Shown here: in pieces, positions 1 through 8,657 of the stretch | How the letters are laid out: every line of letters begins with the position of its first letter | Numbering within the stretch: the first letter of the stretch is position 1 | NCBI RefSeq assembly: GCF_010668395.1 | Contig: NZ_WUEY01000025.1 | Span: forward strand, 22,222 to 86,221 | DNA length: 64,000 nt | DNA from: Martinezella lusitana | Lineage (GTDB): Bacteria; Pseudomonadota; Alphaproteobacteria; Rhizobiales; Rhizobiaceae | Direction: 5' to 3' | Notes under the pieces: generated by a model | What the model was told of the DNA's origin: nothing | The model's input: the letters and a program-made list of their open reading frames with translations, nothing else | Database searches by the model: none | Program-made: the position numbers and the translations under genes

Positions 1-435
1 CAGCAGAGGCGCCAGCGAGAAACCATAGGCCTCGCTGAGGTCCCCTGCCCTGCTCCGACGAGCATAACGCTTGCCGTTGGGGCTATCCCTGCGGACAAGC
101 AGACCGGCAGCGATGAGTGCTGCCAGGTGGCGGCGGATGGTCTGCTCGGCCATGCCATGGGCTCGCAGAGACAATTGCGCGTTCGACGGAAATACGATCA
201 GGTTGGCATCATCCGAGAGTTCGTTCTTCGGATAGAAGCTCAAGAGCGCATTGAGAACTGCTAGCGCCCGGTCGGTTACCCCGAGAAGAGGTTTCGCCTC
301 GCAAAGCGCACGATGAATTTTCCATTTGTCGACGGACTTGACTGGTTTGTCATGTTCAGCTCGTCTTTGAGCTATCAACATGGCAAGCGTCATCGGCCGC
401 CGCCCAAAAGGCGTCGTTACATATTCGGCTTCCAT
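1..435 (-). CDS. repC: RepC replication initiator (5' part, runs off the window)
   Basis: RepC is the replication initiator of repABC plasmids and binds the origin that lies inside its own gene. The minus-strand frame opens at an ATG at 435 and stays open to base 1, giving about 145 residues. The N-terminus reads MEAEYVTTPFGRRPMT, and the YVTTPFGRRPMT block is a hallmark of RepC. A winged-helix-like stretch follows (residues about 90-130, with QTIRRHLAALIAAGLL). The gene is the third of the operon after repA and repB, and is separated from repB by the 155-bp ctRNA region. The C-terminal two thirds and the stop lie outside the window. Family assignment is secure; the origin itself cannot be seen. 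Confidence 0.95.
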   Translation of the reverse strand, partial: MEAEYVTTPFGRRPMTLAMLIAQRRAEHDKPVKSVDKWKIHRALCEAKPLLGVTDRALAVLNALLSFYPKNELSDDANLIVFPSNAQLSLRAHGMAEQTIRRHLAALIAAGLLVRRDSPNGKRYARRSRAGDLSEAYGFSLAPLL

Positions 436-529
436 TTTCTTTCACCTACGTTGGGGCAAAAGAACTCTGCTCACCAAAACGGCGCCAAATACTCTTGACT
501 GTGATTCGGGGAAATGCGATTCTCGATTT

Positions 530-582
530 GCTTAAGATCAGAGAAGGGCTTCCACGACAGCGTCGTTTGGGGGCCTTTTTCT
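530..582 (+). ncRNA. Antisense counter-transcribed RNA (ctRNA/IncA) of repABC
   Basis: repABC operons encode a short antisense RNA between repB and repC that represses RepC synthesis and sets incompatibility. Here the repB-repC gap (436-590) has, on the strand opposite to the rep genes, a -35 box TTGACT at 495-500. A 17-bp spacer separates it from GATTCT at 518-523. A stem follows (the AAGG at 544-547 can pair with CCTT at 574-577, with an inner CGAC/GTCG stem at 554-565) and ends in a T-run at 576-580. The exact 5' end is inferred. Position, strand, size and terminator all fit the known ctRNA. Confidence 0.75.
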
Positions 583-590
583 TTTGCGGG

Positions 591-1592
591 TTACGTTTCC
601 TTTCGCTGTTGAAACTCATTGAAGAGAGATCTCAGTCTTTCTTCAACGAACTGGTCGAAACCGGGCGCAGCCTTGCTGTCAAAAACAAAAGTGGCGCGCG
701 CCGGCGTTCGTTTAAAAGTTACCGGAATGCCGGTTATGGATGATGGCTGTGCGGTCGATTTGGCCGAAACCGGCTTACCTGTCGCCAAAGCCAACGCCTG
801 CTGAAAGCGTTCGTCGCTGGACATTTTGCGGTAGTTGTCCGCGGACAACTCGGCAATGATCGGCTCTGGCGCGACGCCTTCCAGACGTTCTCCCAATTCG
901 AGCCAGCGTCGCCGTCCGATTTCAGGAGCAGGGCCTATGGCGCTGATAAGAGCCATGGGCACCTGTCTGGTCACGATCAGCATCTTGGAGAGGGCCGCCT
1001 TGTCCACGCCAAGCGCGGCCATGATGATATCACGGCCGAAATCGCGCTGCTCGAGCCGCAAGGCAAACAGGGCTCGCTCTATGTAGGACAAATTGGTGCG
1101 TGCGCTGTTTTCCTGACCTTGGCTGACCACCAGCTGATCGTCGGTGAGCTGGCGCACGACAGCCCGCACCTTGATGCCGAGTTCCTTTGCAGCCGCCAGG
1201 CGGCGGTGCCCGTAGGCGACTTGAAAACGTCCCCTCGATTCCGGATGCGGACGCACAAGAATCGGCACCTGCTGCCCGTGCTCGCGTATCTGGTCGACAA
1301 GCTGGCCGAGTTCGACCACGTCTATCTCAAGACGATCGGCAACGAACGAGCCGTCGATCAGCTCCGGTTCGAGTTCGACGACGGTTTGTCCCTCAGCCAG
1401 CTGTCGTTCGAGGTCGCTGGCGCGTTCCATCTTTTCCGTGATGTTGCCAAGCGTTCTAGTGATGCCTCCGACCGGACCGGAGCCCCTTGCCTGTGGCAGG
1501 AAGCCGGCAATGGGGCGACTGTCCTTTGCAGACGGGGCGTCTGTGCGCCCCGTGTTGGGCGCCGAGATTTCCAGGAGATTTTTTCGCGCCAT
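591..1592 (-). CDS. repB: RepB plasmid partitioning protein (ParB family)
   Basis: RepB is the ParB-type DNA-binding protein that loads on parS sites and works with RepA to segregate the plasmid. The 333-residue product has the usual length. The ParB N-terminal nuclease-like motif is seen around residues 110-135 (VRPHPESRGRFQVAYGHRRL), followed by the helix-turn-helix region with the segment QENSARTNLSYIERA near residue 160. It starts 4 bp after the repA stop, which indicates one operon with probable translational coupling. A parS-type palindrome lies inside the coding sequence (834-849, encoding LSADN). Confidence 0.95.
   Translation of the reverse strand: MARKNLLEISAPNTGRTDAPSAKDSRPIAGFLPQARGSGPVGGITRTLGNITEKMERASDLERQLAEGQTVVELEPELIDGSFVADRLEIDVVELGQLVDQIREHGQQVPILVRPHPESRGRFQVAYGHRRLAAAKELGIKVRAVVRQLTDDQLVVSQGQENSARTNLSYIERALFALRLEQRDFGRDIIMAALGVDKAALSKMLIVTRQVPMALISAIGPAPEIGRRRWLELGERLEGVAPEPIIAELSADNYRKMSSDERFQQALALATGKPVSAKSTAQPSSITGIPVTFKRTPARATFVFDSKAAPGFDQFVEERLRSLFNEFQQRKET
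834..849. promoter_or_regulatory. parS-type centromere palindrome inside repB
   Basis: GTTGTCCGCGGACAAC is a perfect 16-bp palindrome and matches exactly the repABC parS consensus GTTNNNNGCNNNNAAC. It lies within the 3' half of repB. Two related palindromes sit upstream of repA. RepB binding here is inferred from the consensus. Confidence 0.8.
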
Positions 1593-1596
1593 CTAC

Positions 1597-2790
1597 TTAT
1601 TTCCTTCCCCAGGTCAGGCGGATATGCGTCTCGATCTCGCTGTTGACGAGATTGAGCGAATCCATCGCGCGGTCGTAGGTGCCCCTGGTGAACTGAGCAC
1701 GATCGACCTCATAAAGGGTTTGTTTGGTGACGCCGGCATCGGCTACAGCCGTCGATTTGACCATGGCGCTCTGAAGCATGCGGTTGCCGAAGATCGCTCT
1801 CATGAAACCGGTCATCTGGCTTTGCGGCCCGTCATTGGGTTCGAAGCGCGTGACGAGATAGCGCATCCAGTCGTAGCTGGTGCGGCCGCCTGCCTTTTCG
1901 ACCACGGACATGAGTTCGCTGGTCATGGTGAGGAATTGCGACATCGACATGACGTCGAGCATCTGCGGGTGAACGGTGATGAGGATCGATGTCGCAGCGC
2001 AGAGCGCGGACATCGTCAAAAAACCGAGCTGCGGCGGGCAGTCGATGACCACCACGTCGTAGAAACTCTCGATCTCGGTCAGAACTTCGCCAATGCGTGC
2101 AAAGAACATCGTTTCGGCCCGGCCCGCCGCCATTGCTCGTGGTGTTTCGTGCTCGAATTCCATGAGCTCGAGATTTCCGGGGATCAGATGCATGTTCGGC
2201 GTATAGGTTGAACGAACGATGTCAGCGACCGGGCGGGGCTCTTCATAGCGAATTGCGCCGTAGAGCGTTTCGTTTTCACCGACATCGATCTCAGGCTGAT
2301 GCCCGAACAGGGCCGACAGAGACGCCTGGGGATCGAGATCGATCGCAAGCACGCGGTAGCCCCTCAGCGCCAGATACTGCGCGAGGTGAGCGGCGGTGGT
2401 GGTCTTGCCCGAGCCGCCCTTGAAATTCATGACCGAGATGACCTGGAGTTTTTCAGACCCGCGGCGCCACGGAACGTATTTCGGTGTTCCGTTCCGTTCG
2501 TCCAGAACCTTGCGGATCCGGTCCATATCTTCCGCCGCATAAAGCCGCCGCCCGTTGGCGAGCGGATCCGGTCCGTGGCCCTCGGCTGCGATCTGGCGTA
2601 GATAGCCTTCTCCAATGCCGATGAACGCGGCAGCCTCGGCTGGCGAGAACGTCCTCATGGTTTTCTGTGCCTGCGGCGGGAAGATCTTTGCCTGATGCTG
2701 CTGGAGCTGATAAGACAATTCTTGCGCATCTGTCGCCAGAAGCGTTGGAAGGTGCTCTTGATCTTCTTGGAGCGCGAGATTCGGCTGCAT
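1597..2790 (-). CDS. repA: RepA plasmid partitioning ATPase (ParA family)
   Basis: RepA is the ParA-type ATPase that moves plasmid copies with RepB and autorepresses the operon. The 397-residue product has a MerR-like helix-turn-helix N-terminal region (about 47-95, with AAAFIGIGEGYLRQIAAEG). The deviant Walker A is KGGSGKTTT near 124-132, followed by DLDPQASLS and a VIDCPPQLG Walker B. It is the first gene of the minus-strand repABC operon. The ATG at 2790 matches the normal family length. Confidence 0.96.
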   Translation of the reverse strand: MQPNLALQEDQEHLPTLLATDAQELSYQLQQHQAKIFPPQAQKTMRTFSPAEAAAFIGIGEGYLRQIAAEGHGPDPLANGRRLYAAEDMDRIRKVLDERNGTPKYVPWRRGSEKLQVISVMNFKGGSGKTTTAAHLAQYLALRGYRVLAIDLDPQASLSALFGHQPEIDVGENETLYGAIRYEEPRPVADIVRSTYTPNMHLIPGNLELMEFEHETPRAMAAGRAETMFFARIGEVLTEIESFYDVVVIDCPPQLGFLTMSALCAATSILITVHPQMLDVMSMSQFLTMTSELMSVVEKAGGRTSYDWMRYLVTRFEPNDGPQSQMTGFMRAIFGNRMLQSAMVKSTAVADAGVTKQTLYEVDRAQFTRGTYDRAMDSLNLVNSEIETHIRLTWGRK

Positions 2791-3013
2791 CGTTGTTTTC
2801 CCAATGAACTGCGCAATTGTGACGGAATGCTACTGAACTACGCAGTTATAATATGCGCCGATTCGTGTCCGTTTTACAAATGCTTAGATAAAGGGCAGCT
2901 TTCGAGCAGTTTTTTGGACATCAACAGCATATTTGCCGCGCGGCGCTTTACTGTTTCGTCGGTTCCTGGCAATTGCGACCGAACAATGTTCGGAGATCGA
3001 CATCGTACACCTA

Positions 3014-3029
3014 GTAGTCCGCGGACTAC
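3014..3029. promoter_or_regulatory. parS-like palindrome upstream of repA (copy 1)
   Basis: GTAGTCCGCGGACTAC is a perfect 16-bp palindrome sharing the central TCCGCGGA core with the consensus parS copy inside repB. It departs from GTTNNNNGCNNNNAAC only at the third base of each arm. It is about 225 bp upstream of repA. Confidence 0.65.
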
Positions 3030-3112
3030 TATGATGATGGGCCTATCATAATTCGATGTGATGCGATTGCGCGGAGCGAGCCCCTCTTTTCGATAGGGGC
3101 GCATTTTACCCG

Positions 3113-3128
3113 GTGGTCCGCGGACTAC
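3113..3128. promoter_or_regulatory. parS-like palindrome upstream of repA (copy 2)
   Basis: GTGGTCCGCGGACTAC is an almost perfect palindrome with the same TCCGCGGA core, 99 bp from copy 1 (start to start). The flanks CCG and CGG extend the symmetry. It is probably a weaker RepB site than the exact match inside repB. Confidence 0.55.
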
Positions 3129-3303
3129 CGGCACATCTCAAGTGCCGTTCATTGCTCGCCAAAAACGAAGGCGAGCCCGTCTTTGGCTGTGCGCTGTTCA
3201 ACAGAGTGGAGTGGAAACCTTAGCCGTCAGCGCTGTTTAAGCACCGCCTTCCAACGGGCGGCTTGCCGATTTCATTTTGATGAGGCTTGCGCGGCTATAA
3301 GCG

Positions 3304-3789
3304 TCAGCGGGCGACGCGATCGGAGCGTTTGCTGCGACCTAGGAGCGACGCGCGAATGAGTTCGGCTTTGCTGACGGCGGGCGGTGAGGGTGCCGGCTCG
3401 TCTCGATGGGTGCTGGCCTTGGCGGGTGCCTGCCGCAGCGCGTTCAGTCGCTCCTGTGCCGCCAGCCTGTCCTCAGCCGAAAGCGGCTCGACGGGATTGC
3501 CGGCGAGATCATGCCGCATCGAGTCGGATTGAGCGCAAGCATAGTAATATCGTTTGGAATGGAGAAACGCGCTGGTGGAGCGGCGCAACGACATGACCGG
3601 CACGTCGGGTTTCAGAAGCGGCCGGATTTCGTTCCAGAGGCCGAGCGCGAAAGGACGGATCGTATCGCCGGCCTTTGCGGGCAGGATGTCGATCGGGCGA
3701 AGCAAGAGCGAGTTGATCGCGGCCGCCTTCTTCACGTCGAGCTCGGTCGCGGCGATCGGTCCGCGATTGGTCGTCCAAGGTTCTTCCAT
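3304..3789 (-). CDS. ProQ/FinO-domain RNA-binding protein
   Basis: ProQ/FinO proteins bind structured RNAs and sRNA-mRNA pairs; plasmid members can control antisense RNAs. Residues about 44-118 align with the family core: RPFALGLWNEIRPLL, then a MSLRRSTSAFLHSKRYY segment like the 'LR..L..YT.S.RYL' block, then HDLAGNPVEPLSAEDR, matching the 'VDLDGNP' signature. A basic, Pro/Ala-rich tail follows, as in many members. The ATG at 3789 is preferred because a GAGGA lies just upstream; an ATG at 3816 is in frame but has no such site. An inverted repeat, AATCAAT/ATTGATT (3811-3829), sits just before the start. The location beside repABC suggests a plasmid-biology role, but no RNA partner is shown. 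Confidence 0.82.
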   Translation of the reverse strand: MEEPWTTNRGPIAATELDVKKAAAINSLLLRPIDILPAKAGDTIRPFALGLWNEIRPLLKPDVPVMSLRRSTSAFLHSKRYYYACAQSDSMRHDLAGNPVEPLSAEDRLAAQERLNALRQAPAKASTHRDEPAPSPPAVSKAELIRASLLGRSKRSDRVAR

Positions 3790-3829
3790 GAAATCGTTCC
3801 TCTGCGTGCAAATCAATTACGGATTGATT

Positions 3830-4611
3830 GTGAAGTGATTTTGACGGAACGGAAAGAAATCCGTCCTCGCTATTTGCCCTCAAACCAAGTCGATGACCAT
3901 ATATTGGGTGGCGTTGCACTCAGCAAGTTTGGTTAACGGGATTTTATGATTGTGCGGTTAGCTTTCGCCATGCCGCGAGATGTACCGCGTACGCGGTGCT
4001 CCTTCGCTTAAGCTGTAATCCGTAACAGGCAGCTTGCAAAAGTGTCGCAGTGTCGCATGCCTCGATTTTCGTTTGACACGGCAACAGCGTTGCAATGCGC
4101 CAGGCGCGATTTTCCGACCGGCACATCTTCTGAACGGCTCATCAATCAATGTAAGAGTGTACAGCGACGGACAGCCGCATCGTTCCGCCGAAGCCATCGC
4201 GGCGGCGCATGGTGCGTATTGGTTGTCCGCGGCGAATGCGGGGCCGCAATCATCTTCCGTAATAGCCATCCCCACATTTTCTCATTATCCGCACCTCCAT
4301 CTGTCGAGAGAGGAGATCAGGTTCACTCGAACGGGGCGACAGAAGGGGAGGGGCACGACGCGCCGTCGTGCAATCGGATCGAAGCAGGCCGGGATTTCTT
4401 GGCCATCTGATAATGCGTGCTTGCCTGCATCAGGATCGGATTCGATTGGAATGGCACCATGAAGGGGCAGGTTGCCCACCTGTCCTCCGGAGTGCGACCG
4501 AGGCGAACGTGCTGTCGGTCAACGCCTCGAAGCGAGGGGGCTCGTCATCAGAAGCAACATCGGAATTCGTTCGGGTTCGCTCCATGGGCACATCGATAGG
4601 AGACGCGAACA
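3830..4611. other. Non-coding stretch, nothing recognised
   Basis: About 780 bp between divergent genes. Open frames exist on both strands, but none has a good ribosome site, a family motif or convincing composition. A GTTGTCCGC half of a parS site occurs at 4222-4230 without its second arm. Confidence 0.4.
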
Positions 4612-5271
4612 ATGACGAAGATTCTGGAGATAGCCGTAAGAAGCGGCTTGGCTCGTGCCTGTCGCGACGGTACATGCAATGGCGTGATCGGAAACCCAAG
4701 CTCGCATGATTCAGCCGTCATCTGGGACCATATCTTGAATATAACAGCATCTCTGTCACTCGGCACCATTCTTGCTCTTTCGCTCGGCTCGAATGCCCTC
4801 GCGTTCGAAAAATCGACTTTCTTCGATGCCGCACTTTGCAAGCCGCCATATTCGTCAGCCTCCGCCACGAGAATGTACGATGAGGCCGAAAAGCTCGCGA
4901 AGGCCGATACGTCACTCATGACTGCGGCCGTCTATAAACTGCCCGCGGACTTCGGCAGGCAAGGCTTCGAGGCGGACGAAGTCGTCTTCGCCGGCACCAG
5001 CTTCGGTGTGCTGGTGGAGGGTCTGCGTGCCGACGATCTTGCCAAGTCTTATCACCTGTCATCGGACGGCCTTGGCAATCTCTTCGGAACCGCGACGAAA
5101 TCATACGGACGCGCGTTGGCAAAGGCAGAGCAGCCTGCCGCCGACATGGGTATCGTATCCGTCATCGCCCGAGAGTCGGCAGCCTTCCCGGGCAAGACCT
5201 TGCTGGCTTGCGAGTTCGTCTCGCACGAAGACCTCGAAGCGATGAAGAGCCTGCAATCCCAGTCAAAGTAA
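4612..5271 (+). CDS. Hypothetical exported protein
   Basis: 219-residue protein of unknown function. AGGAGA lies about 10 nt before the ATG. A hydrophobic segment at residues 41-60 ends in NALA (61-64), which looks like a signal-peptidase site, so the mature protein would start near AFEKSTFFDAALC. The 40-residue extension before the hydrophobic part is unusual. Translation might instead begin at an in-frame TTG (about 4732) just before the signal sequence. The mature part is soluble, with two cysteines. I do not recognise a family. The gene stands alone, with more than 350 bp on each side. Confidence 0.6.
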   Translation: MTKILEIAVRSGLARACRDGTCNGVIGNPSSHDSAVIWDHILNITASLSLGTILALSLGSNALAFEKSTFFDAALCKPPYSSASATRMYDEAEKLAKADTSLMTAAVYKLPADFGRQGFEADEVVFAGTSFGVLVEGLRADDLAKSYHLSSDGLGNLFGTATKSYGRALAKAEQPAADMGIVSVIARESAAFPGKTLLACEFVSHEDLEAMKSLQSQSK

Positions 5272-5628
5272 GGTGGGTTTACGCACTGCGCAAAGCTCTT
5301 TGAGCCAGGCTGGAGGGCCGTGAGCCATCTTTTGGGTCGGGCCGACGATGGCTATCATCCATGCTCGCATGAGACACATGCATGACGCGATGCATGAATG
5401 GCGGAAGCAAACTGCCGAATAGCTTCTCTTAAGGAAGGCATTAACCATGTTCTCAAGCTATTGAGCCAACTGGTGTTTGATGCGTTCGAGGTGACTGGGG
5501 CAGATTTCCGGGCAACGAGACCCCTGCGGGTTGTTCGCAAATAGAGACCGTGCCAAAAATTGATGGTATCCCAGTGGATCGAACGCGTCGTGGTTCCGGG
5601 CTGTCCAAATCTATCTTAAGAGGAAAGC
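5272..5628. other. Intergenic, nothing recognised
   Basis: 357 bp without a supported gene. I see no clear terminator or known regulatory site. It must hold the promoter of the exonuclease gene that follows. Confidence 0.4.
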
Positions 5629-6204
5629 ATGCTGCCATTCTATGTGGTCACGGATTGCGAATTTGACGGACCTACGCCAGGCGCGAACTCGATGTTGTCG
5701 TTTGGCTCCGTCGCAGTTTCGGCGACGGGTTCCATCCTCGGCGAATTCGAAGCTGTGCTGGAACCGCTTGACGGAGCTGTCCGCGACGCAAGCACCATGG
5801 CGTTTTGGCATCGGCACCCGGAAGCCTGGGCGGCCTCGACAGAAAATCCCGAAGCTTGCCCCAATGTTATTGGACGCTTCGTCGATTGGATTCGATCATT
5901 CGAAGGGGAGCCGATTTTTACAGCGCATCCTCTCGCGGTCGATGCACCGTGGTTCGACTACTACCTGAGGCGCTTCACGAGCCGGCCGTTGTTAGAGGGG
6001 CCGTGGATCTCTGATCGTCTGTTCAGGCATGCTCCGCTCTGCCTCATGTCATTTATCTCCGGCAAAACCGGACGGCCTCAATGGGAATGCGATGTGGATC
6101 GCTATCCTCTCGAATGGCTGGGATCCGTTGAGCATACGCATCGTGCGATTGATGATGCCCGAGGTTATGCAAACCTGTTACGCTTCTTCATCGCCACGGG
6201 CTGA
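5629..6204 (+). CDS. DnaQ-like (DEDDh) 3'-5' exonuclease domain protein
   Basis: The product (191 residues) has the DEDDh exonuclease layout. VVTDCEFDG at residues 6-14 supplies the first Asp and Glu (D9, E11). TAHPLAVDAPW near residue 105 probably supplies the second motif. HTHRAIDDARGYA at 169-181 supplies the final His/Asp motif. Such proteins trim DNA or RNA 3' ends with two metal ions. A strong ribosome site (AGAGGAAAG) precedes the ATG. It is a stand-alone exonuclease domain with no polymerase part, and its substrate cannot be told. Confidence 0.75.
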   Translation: MLPFYVVTDCEFDGPTPGANSMLSFGSVAVSATGSILGEFEAVLEPLDGAVRDASTMAFWHRHPEAWAASTENPEACPNVIGRFVDWIRSFEGEPIFTAHPLAVDAPWFDYYLRRFTSRPLLEGPWISDRLFRHAPLCLMSFISGKTGRPQWECDVDRYPLEWLGSVEHTHRAIDDARGYANLLRFFIATG

Positions 6205-6234
6205 TCTCGACTGACTCGATAGGTCACAGCGTCT

Positions 6235-6897
6235 TCAAGCTTTGCTGGCAACTAGCAGCGCAAGTGATGGGACGAACTGCGTTGAGTTGCTGAGCCCAAG
6301 ACGATCGCCAACGTAAGTGAAGAAGGCGATGCCGAACTTTGTGCAGGTCTTCATCAGCCCGAGCATGACATCGCGTGCGATCCGGCCATCAAGGCTCATG
6401 GTGCCGCAGGTCGGGCCGAACCCTCCCTATAAACCATCCGGCATCGGTACAATAATCGTTTTTCCATCGGGCGTAACCCACCGCTCGCGAGGATATCGCA
6501 CCAGTTCTGCTTCAAGCACGATGTCACGCACGAGGCATGTCTCGTATCCCTTGAACCGCGATCCTGATGGTTTGACGACAACCTCCCGGTTAAGCCGATC
6601 GCGATCGTGTTTGGCATCTCGTCCGCGTCTTTTGTGACTGCTTCGGCCAGAGTTACCTTGCTCAATCGCCTTCTCCATCCCCGACGGCTTTATGGACGGA
6701 CGCGGCGGCAGCTTCTTCATCCGGGCAATCTCGTCACCCAGCAGTTCGTCATTGGTCTCGACGAACTTACAGTTTTCGACGCGTAGCGCCTCCACTTCCG
6801 CCCGCAACATTCGTACGTCTCCGACAAGACTACCAATCAGCGCGCGTAGTTCAGCAAGCGCCATCGTTTTAAAAGAATCATCGCGGCCAGAACTCAT
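6235..6897 (-). pseudogene. Decayed transposase (IS66-like), internally deleted
   Basis: The minus strand first encodes 156 residues like the N-terminus of a large transposase. There is a leucine-rich coiled coil (AELRALIGSLVGDVRMLRAEV in part), then KKLPPRPSIKPSGMEKA and a basic stretch. This is followed by RFKGYETCLVRDIVLEAELVRYPRERW. A TAG stops it at 6427. In the same frame after the stop comes a piece like the transposase C-terminus (IARDVMLGLMKTCTKFGI, then YVGDRLGL), ending at a TGA at 6235. The catalytic middle is missing, so the element is dead. The exact IS family name is uncertain. Confidence 0.7.
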
Positions 6898-7058
6898 GAA
6901 CCTATTGAGTCAGAACTCGGCCACCATGGAAACTTGCCCGGCTACCGTTCGCTAGCAGCTGGCCGGGGGTAGATTTGGTGGGACAAGCGCGCTTTCCAGA
7001 TTCCACATAATTGGTGAGACGCATCCTGGGGTCTCCTCGCACTTAGCAAGCCTACCTA

Positions 7059-7415
7059 TTAAGCGAAGCGAAATATCCACACGATGAGGAGCACGTCGAT
7101 TAGCAATGCAATCACCAGAAGGAGGCCTATGAGCTTTCGACGCTCTACCGTTTCCTTGGATTCAATTTTGAAAGCCGCTTTGTAAGCGTTCTCGATGTCT
7201 CGTTCACTCACTGGTCTAATAGAGTTTCGAGGCAGCGTCATATTGACTAGGCCGCATGTGAGGAAGATGAAAAATAATAGCAGATAGGGGGCCATTTCAA
7301 ACACAGCCTTCTGCTGTCCAGCCACTTGCAATCTCTCATTAGATAAACAGGTTTCACTGTCCATCGCAATTGAAAGCCGCTTGAGCATGCCAGACACTTT
7401 GCTCCACTTACGCAC
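7059..7415 (-). CDS. Small hypothetical membrane protein
   Basis: 118-residue frame with two clear hydrophobic segments: about 42-60 (PYLLLFFIFLTCGLVNM) and 93-117 (LIGLLLVIALLIDVLLIVWIF). A charged loop with SERDIENAYKAAF lies between them. The start is uncertain. An ATG giving MLKRLSIAM (7385) or MAPYLLLFF (about 7295) would also keep both membrane segments, and none has a strong ribosome site. Function unknown. It lies between a transposase remnant and an exported-protein gene on the same strand. Confidence 0.45.
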   Translation of the reverse strand: MRKWSKVSGMLKRLSIAMDSETCLSNERLQVAGQQKAVFEMAPYLLLFFIFLTCGLVNMTLPRNSIRPVSERDIENAYKAAFKIESKETVERRKLIGLLLVIALLIDVLLIVWIFRFA

Positions 7416-7454
7416 CCGGCCGGGTATGCAGGGTTAAAACCCCATGCCACGCGG

Positions 7455-8138
7455 TCATGGTCGTTTGCCGACGGTCAGTCGCCCGGTGCTCCCGTCTGAC
7501 AGCTTCACCTTCCCCCAGGCTGACATGAGGTCGGGCGCTCTTGTCACCTCGACTTTCCCGGTACGGCCATCCGAGCATTTGACTGGAAGAGTGACTGTCG
7601 GGCGGCGGTCACTCAGGTCGTAGGCGCCTGAACATTTCACCGAGCGGCGTGACGACTGCACCGAGAAGCGGCCGCTGCCGTGTGACGCTATGGTCGAGCC
7701 TTTGAATGTCTCGCCAGAGTCCATTCTTGCTGAAACGGGAAGGACGATGTCGCCTCTGTCGCGACCTTGCGGTTTCAGCGGGCGCGAACCGGCGATCCTC
7801 AATGCCCGCAAAATGCTGGGAGCCATAACGTGGCCTTGGGCAAACTGAACGTAGTCCTCGTAGGGAATGGCACCTTTTGCGTAAGCGGTGAGCACGCGGC
7901 GGCAAAACTCGCGTCGGACATCTGCTCCGGAAACGCCCATGAGTCTGGCGAGTTGCGCCTGGATTTCAGGTGTAATGGCGCCGTGACTGCATGCCTCGAT
8001 GTTCCAGTTGAGAGCCGACGGGTCGCTCAACATATTCTTATCGTATTCGTAACCGCCCTTGCTTGTGACGGATGCGGCCATCGACGGCCCGGAAAAAACC
8101 AGCGTACCGATGGCCGCCAGAACCATAAGCTTTTTCAT
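7455..8138 (-). CDS. Hypothetical exported protein
   Basis: 227 residues with a classic signal peptide (MKKLMVLAAIGTLVFSGPSMA, cleaved after residue 21-22) and a good GGGAGCAG ribosome site. The mature N-terminal half contains paired cysteines (EACSHG, REFCRR). The C-terminal third has two similar blocks (KCSGAYDLSDRRPTVTLPVKC; KVKLSDGSTGRLTVGK) that look like short beta repeats. It probably acts in the periplasm or outside the cell. I do not recognise a named family. Confidence 0.65.
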   Translation of the reverse strand: MKKLMVLAAIGTLVFSGPSMAASVTSKGGYEYDKNMLSDPSALNWNIEACSHGAITPEIQAQLARLMGVSGADVRREFCRRVLTAYAKGAIPYEDYVQFAQGHVMAPSILRALRIAGSRPLKPQGRDRGDIVLPVSARMDSGETFKGSTIASHGSGRFSVQSSRRSVKCSGAYDLSDRRPTVTLPVKCSDGRTGKVEVTRAPDLMSAWGKVKLSDGSTGRLTVGKRP

Positions 8139-8657
8139 TCTGCTCCCATTTTCTATTTCTGTGCTGGAACGTGCCCGTTGTCTCGGGTGAGATCTGTGCG
8201 GGCTATGACCTCTATTTCAGTATCCGACGCTCGCCGTTCGCAATTTTTATTGTGGCGCCACTCCCTCCAAGCTATCCCCATGTCAAACGTGCACAAGTCA
8301 TTTTTCATCCACTCATACGCGCAAATTTTCGCAAAGTTAATGGCGCTTGCCGCTTACCAAACGATCATTTGTCGGTAATTCTCTTTTGGGTAAGCATCTG
8401 ATGGATGCCATCCCGAAGCGTGGTCTGCTGGATGCGAAGGCGAGGGAACCTCGATCGGTTGTCAGCGTATTGAACCGCGGAGGCGCCGACCGCCCGAGCA
8501 ACCCCGATCCAGCAATCCAGTGCCGCAAGCGCTAATCATGATTGTCCCGATCAAATGCCGACCCAGCTTCGTTTGAGAGCTGCGGGAGCGCAGAGTGCCG
8601 TTGATTTACCGGACACGCCCCTTTATTTCTCACCCTGAAAGAAGAGGTCGGCAAACC
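8139..8657. other. Intergenic, nothing recognised
   Basis: 519 bp between divergent genes, with no supported gene. It includes the promoter of the GntR regulator gene. No AATACA...GTATACAA operator, as found elsewhere in the neighbouring cluster, is visible here. Confidence 0.4.

Larger units (their letters stand above)
2791..3303. other. repABC control region (no gene)
   Basis: This 513-bp gap between repA and the ProQ/FinO gene holds no convincing coding frame. It should contain the repABC promoter and the RepA operator, and it carries two parS-type palindromes. A GCCCCT/AGGGGC inverted repeat (3080-3100) could be a weak hairpin. I cannot place the -35/-10 of repA with confidence. Confidence 0.5.

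Noticed and set aside
2874..3134. Small minus-strand gene upstream of repA
   Set aside because: No ribosome site or motif; it runs across the parS-like palindromes and the expected operon control region.
4222..4237. GTTGTCCGCGGCGAAT as a fourth parS
   Set aside because: Only the left arm and centre match; the right arm lacks GACAAC, so it is probably chance in GC-rich DNA.
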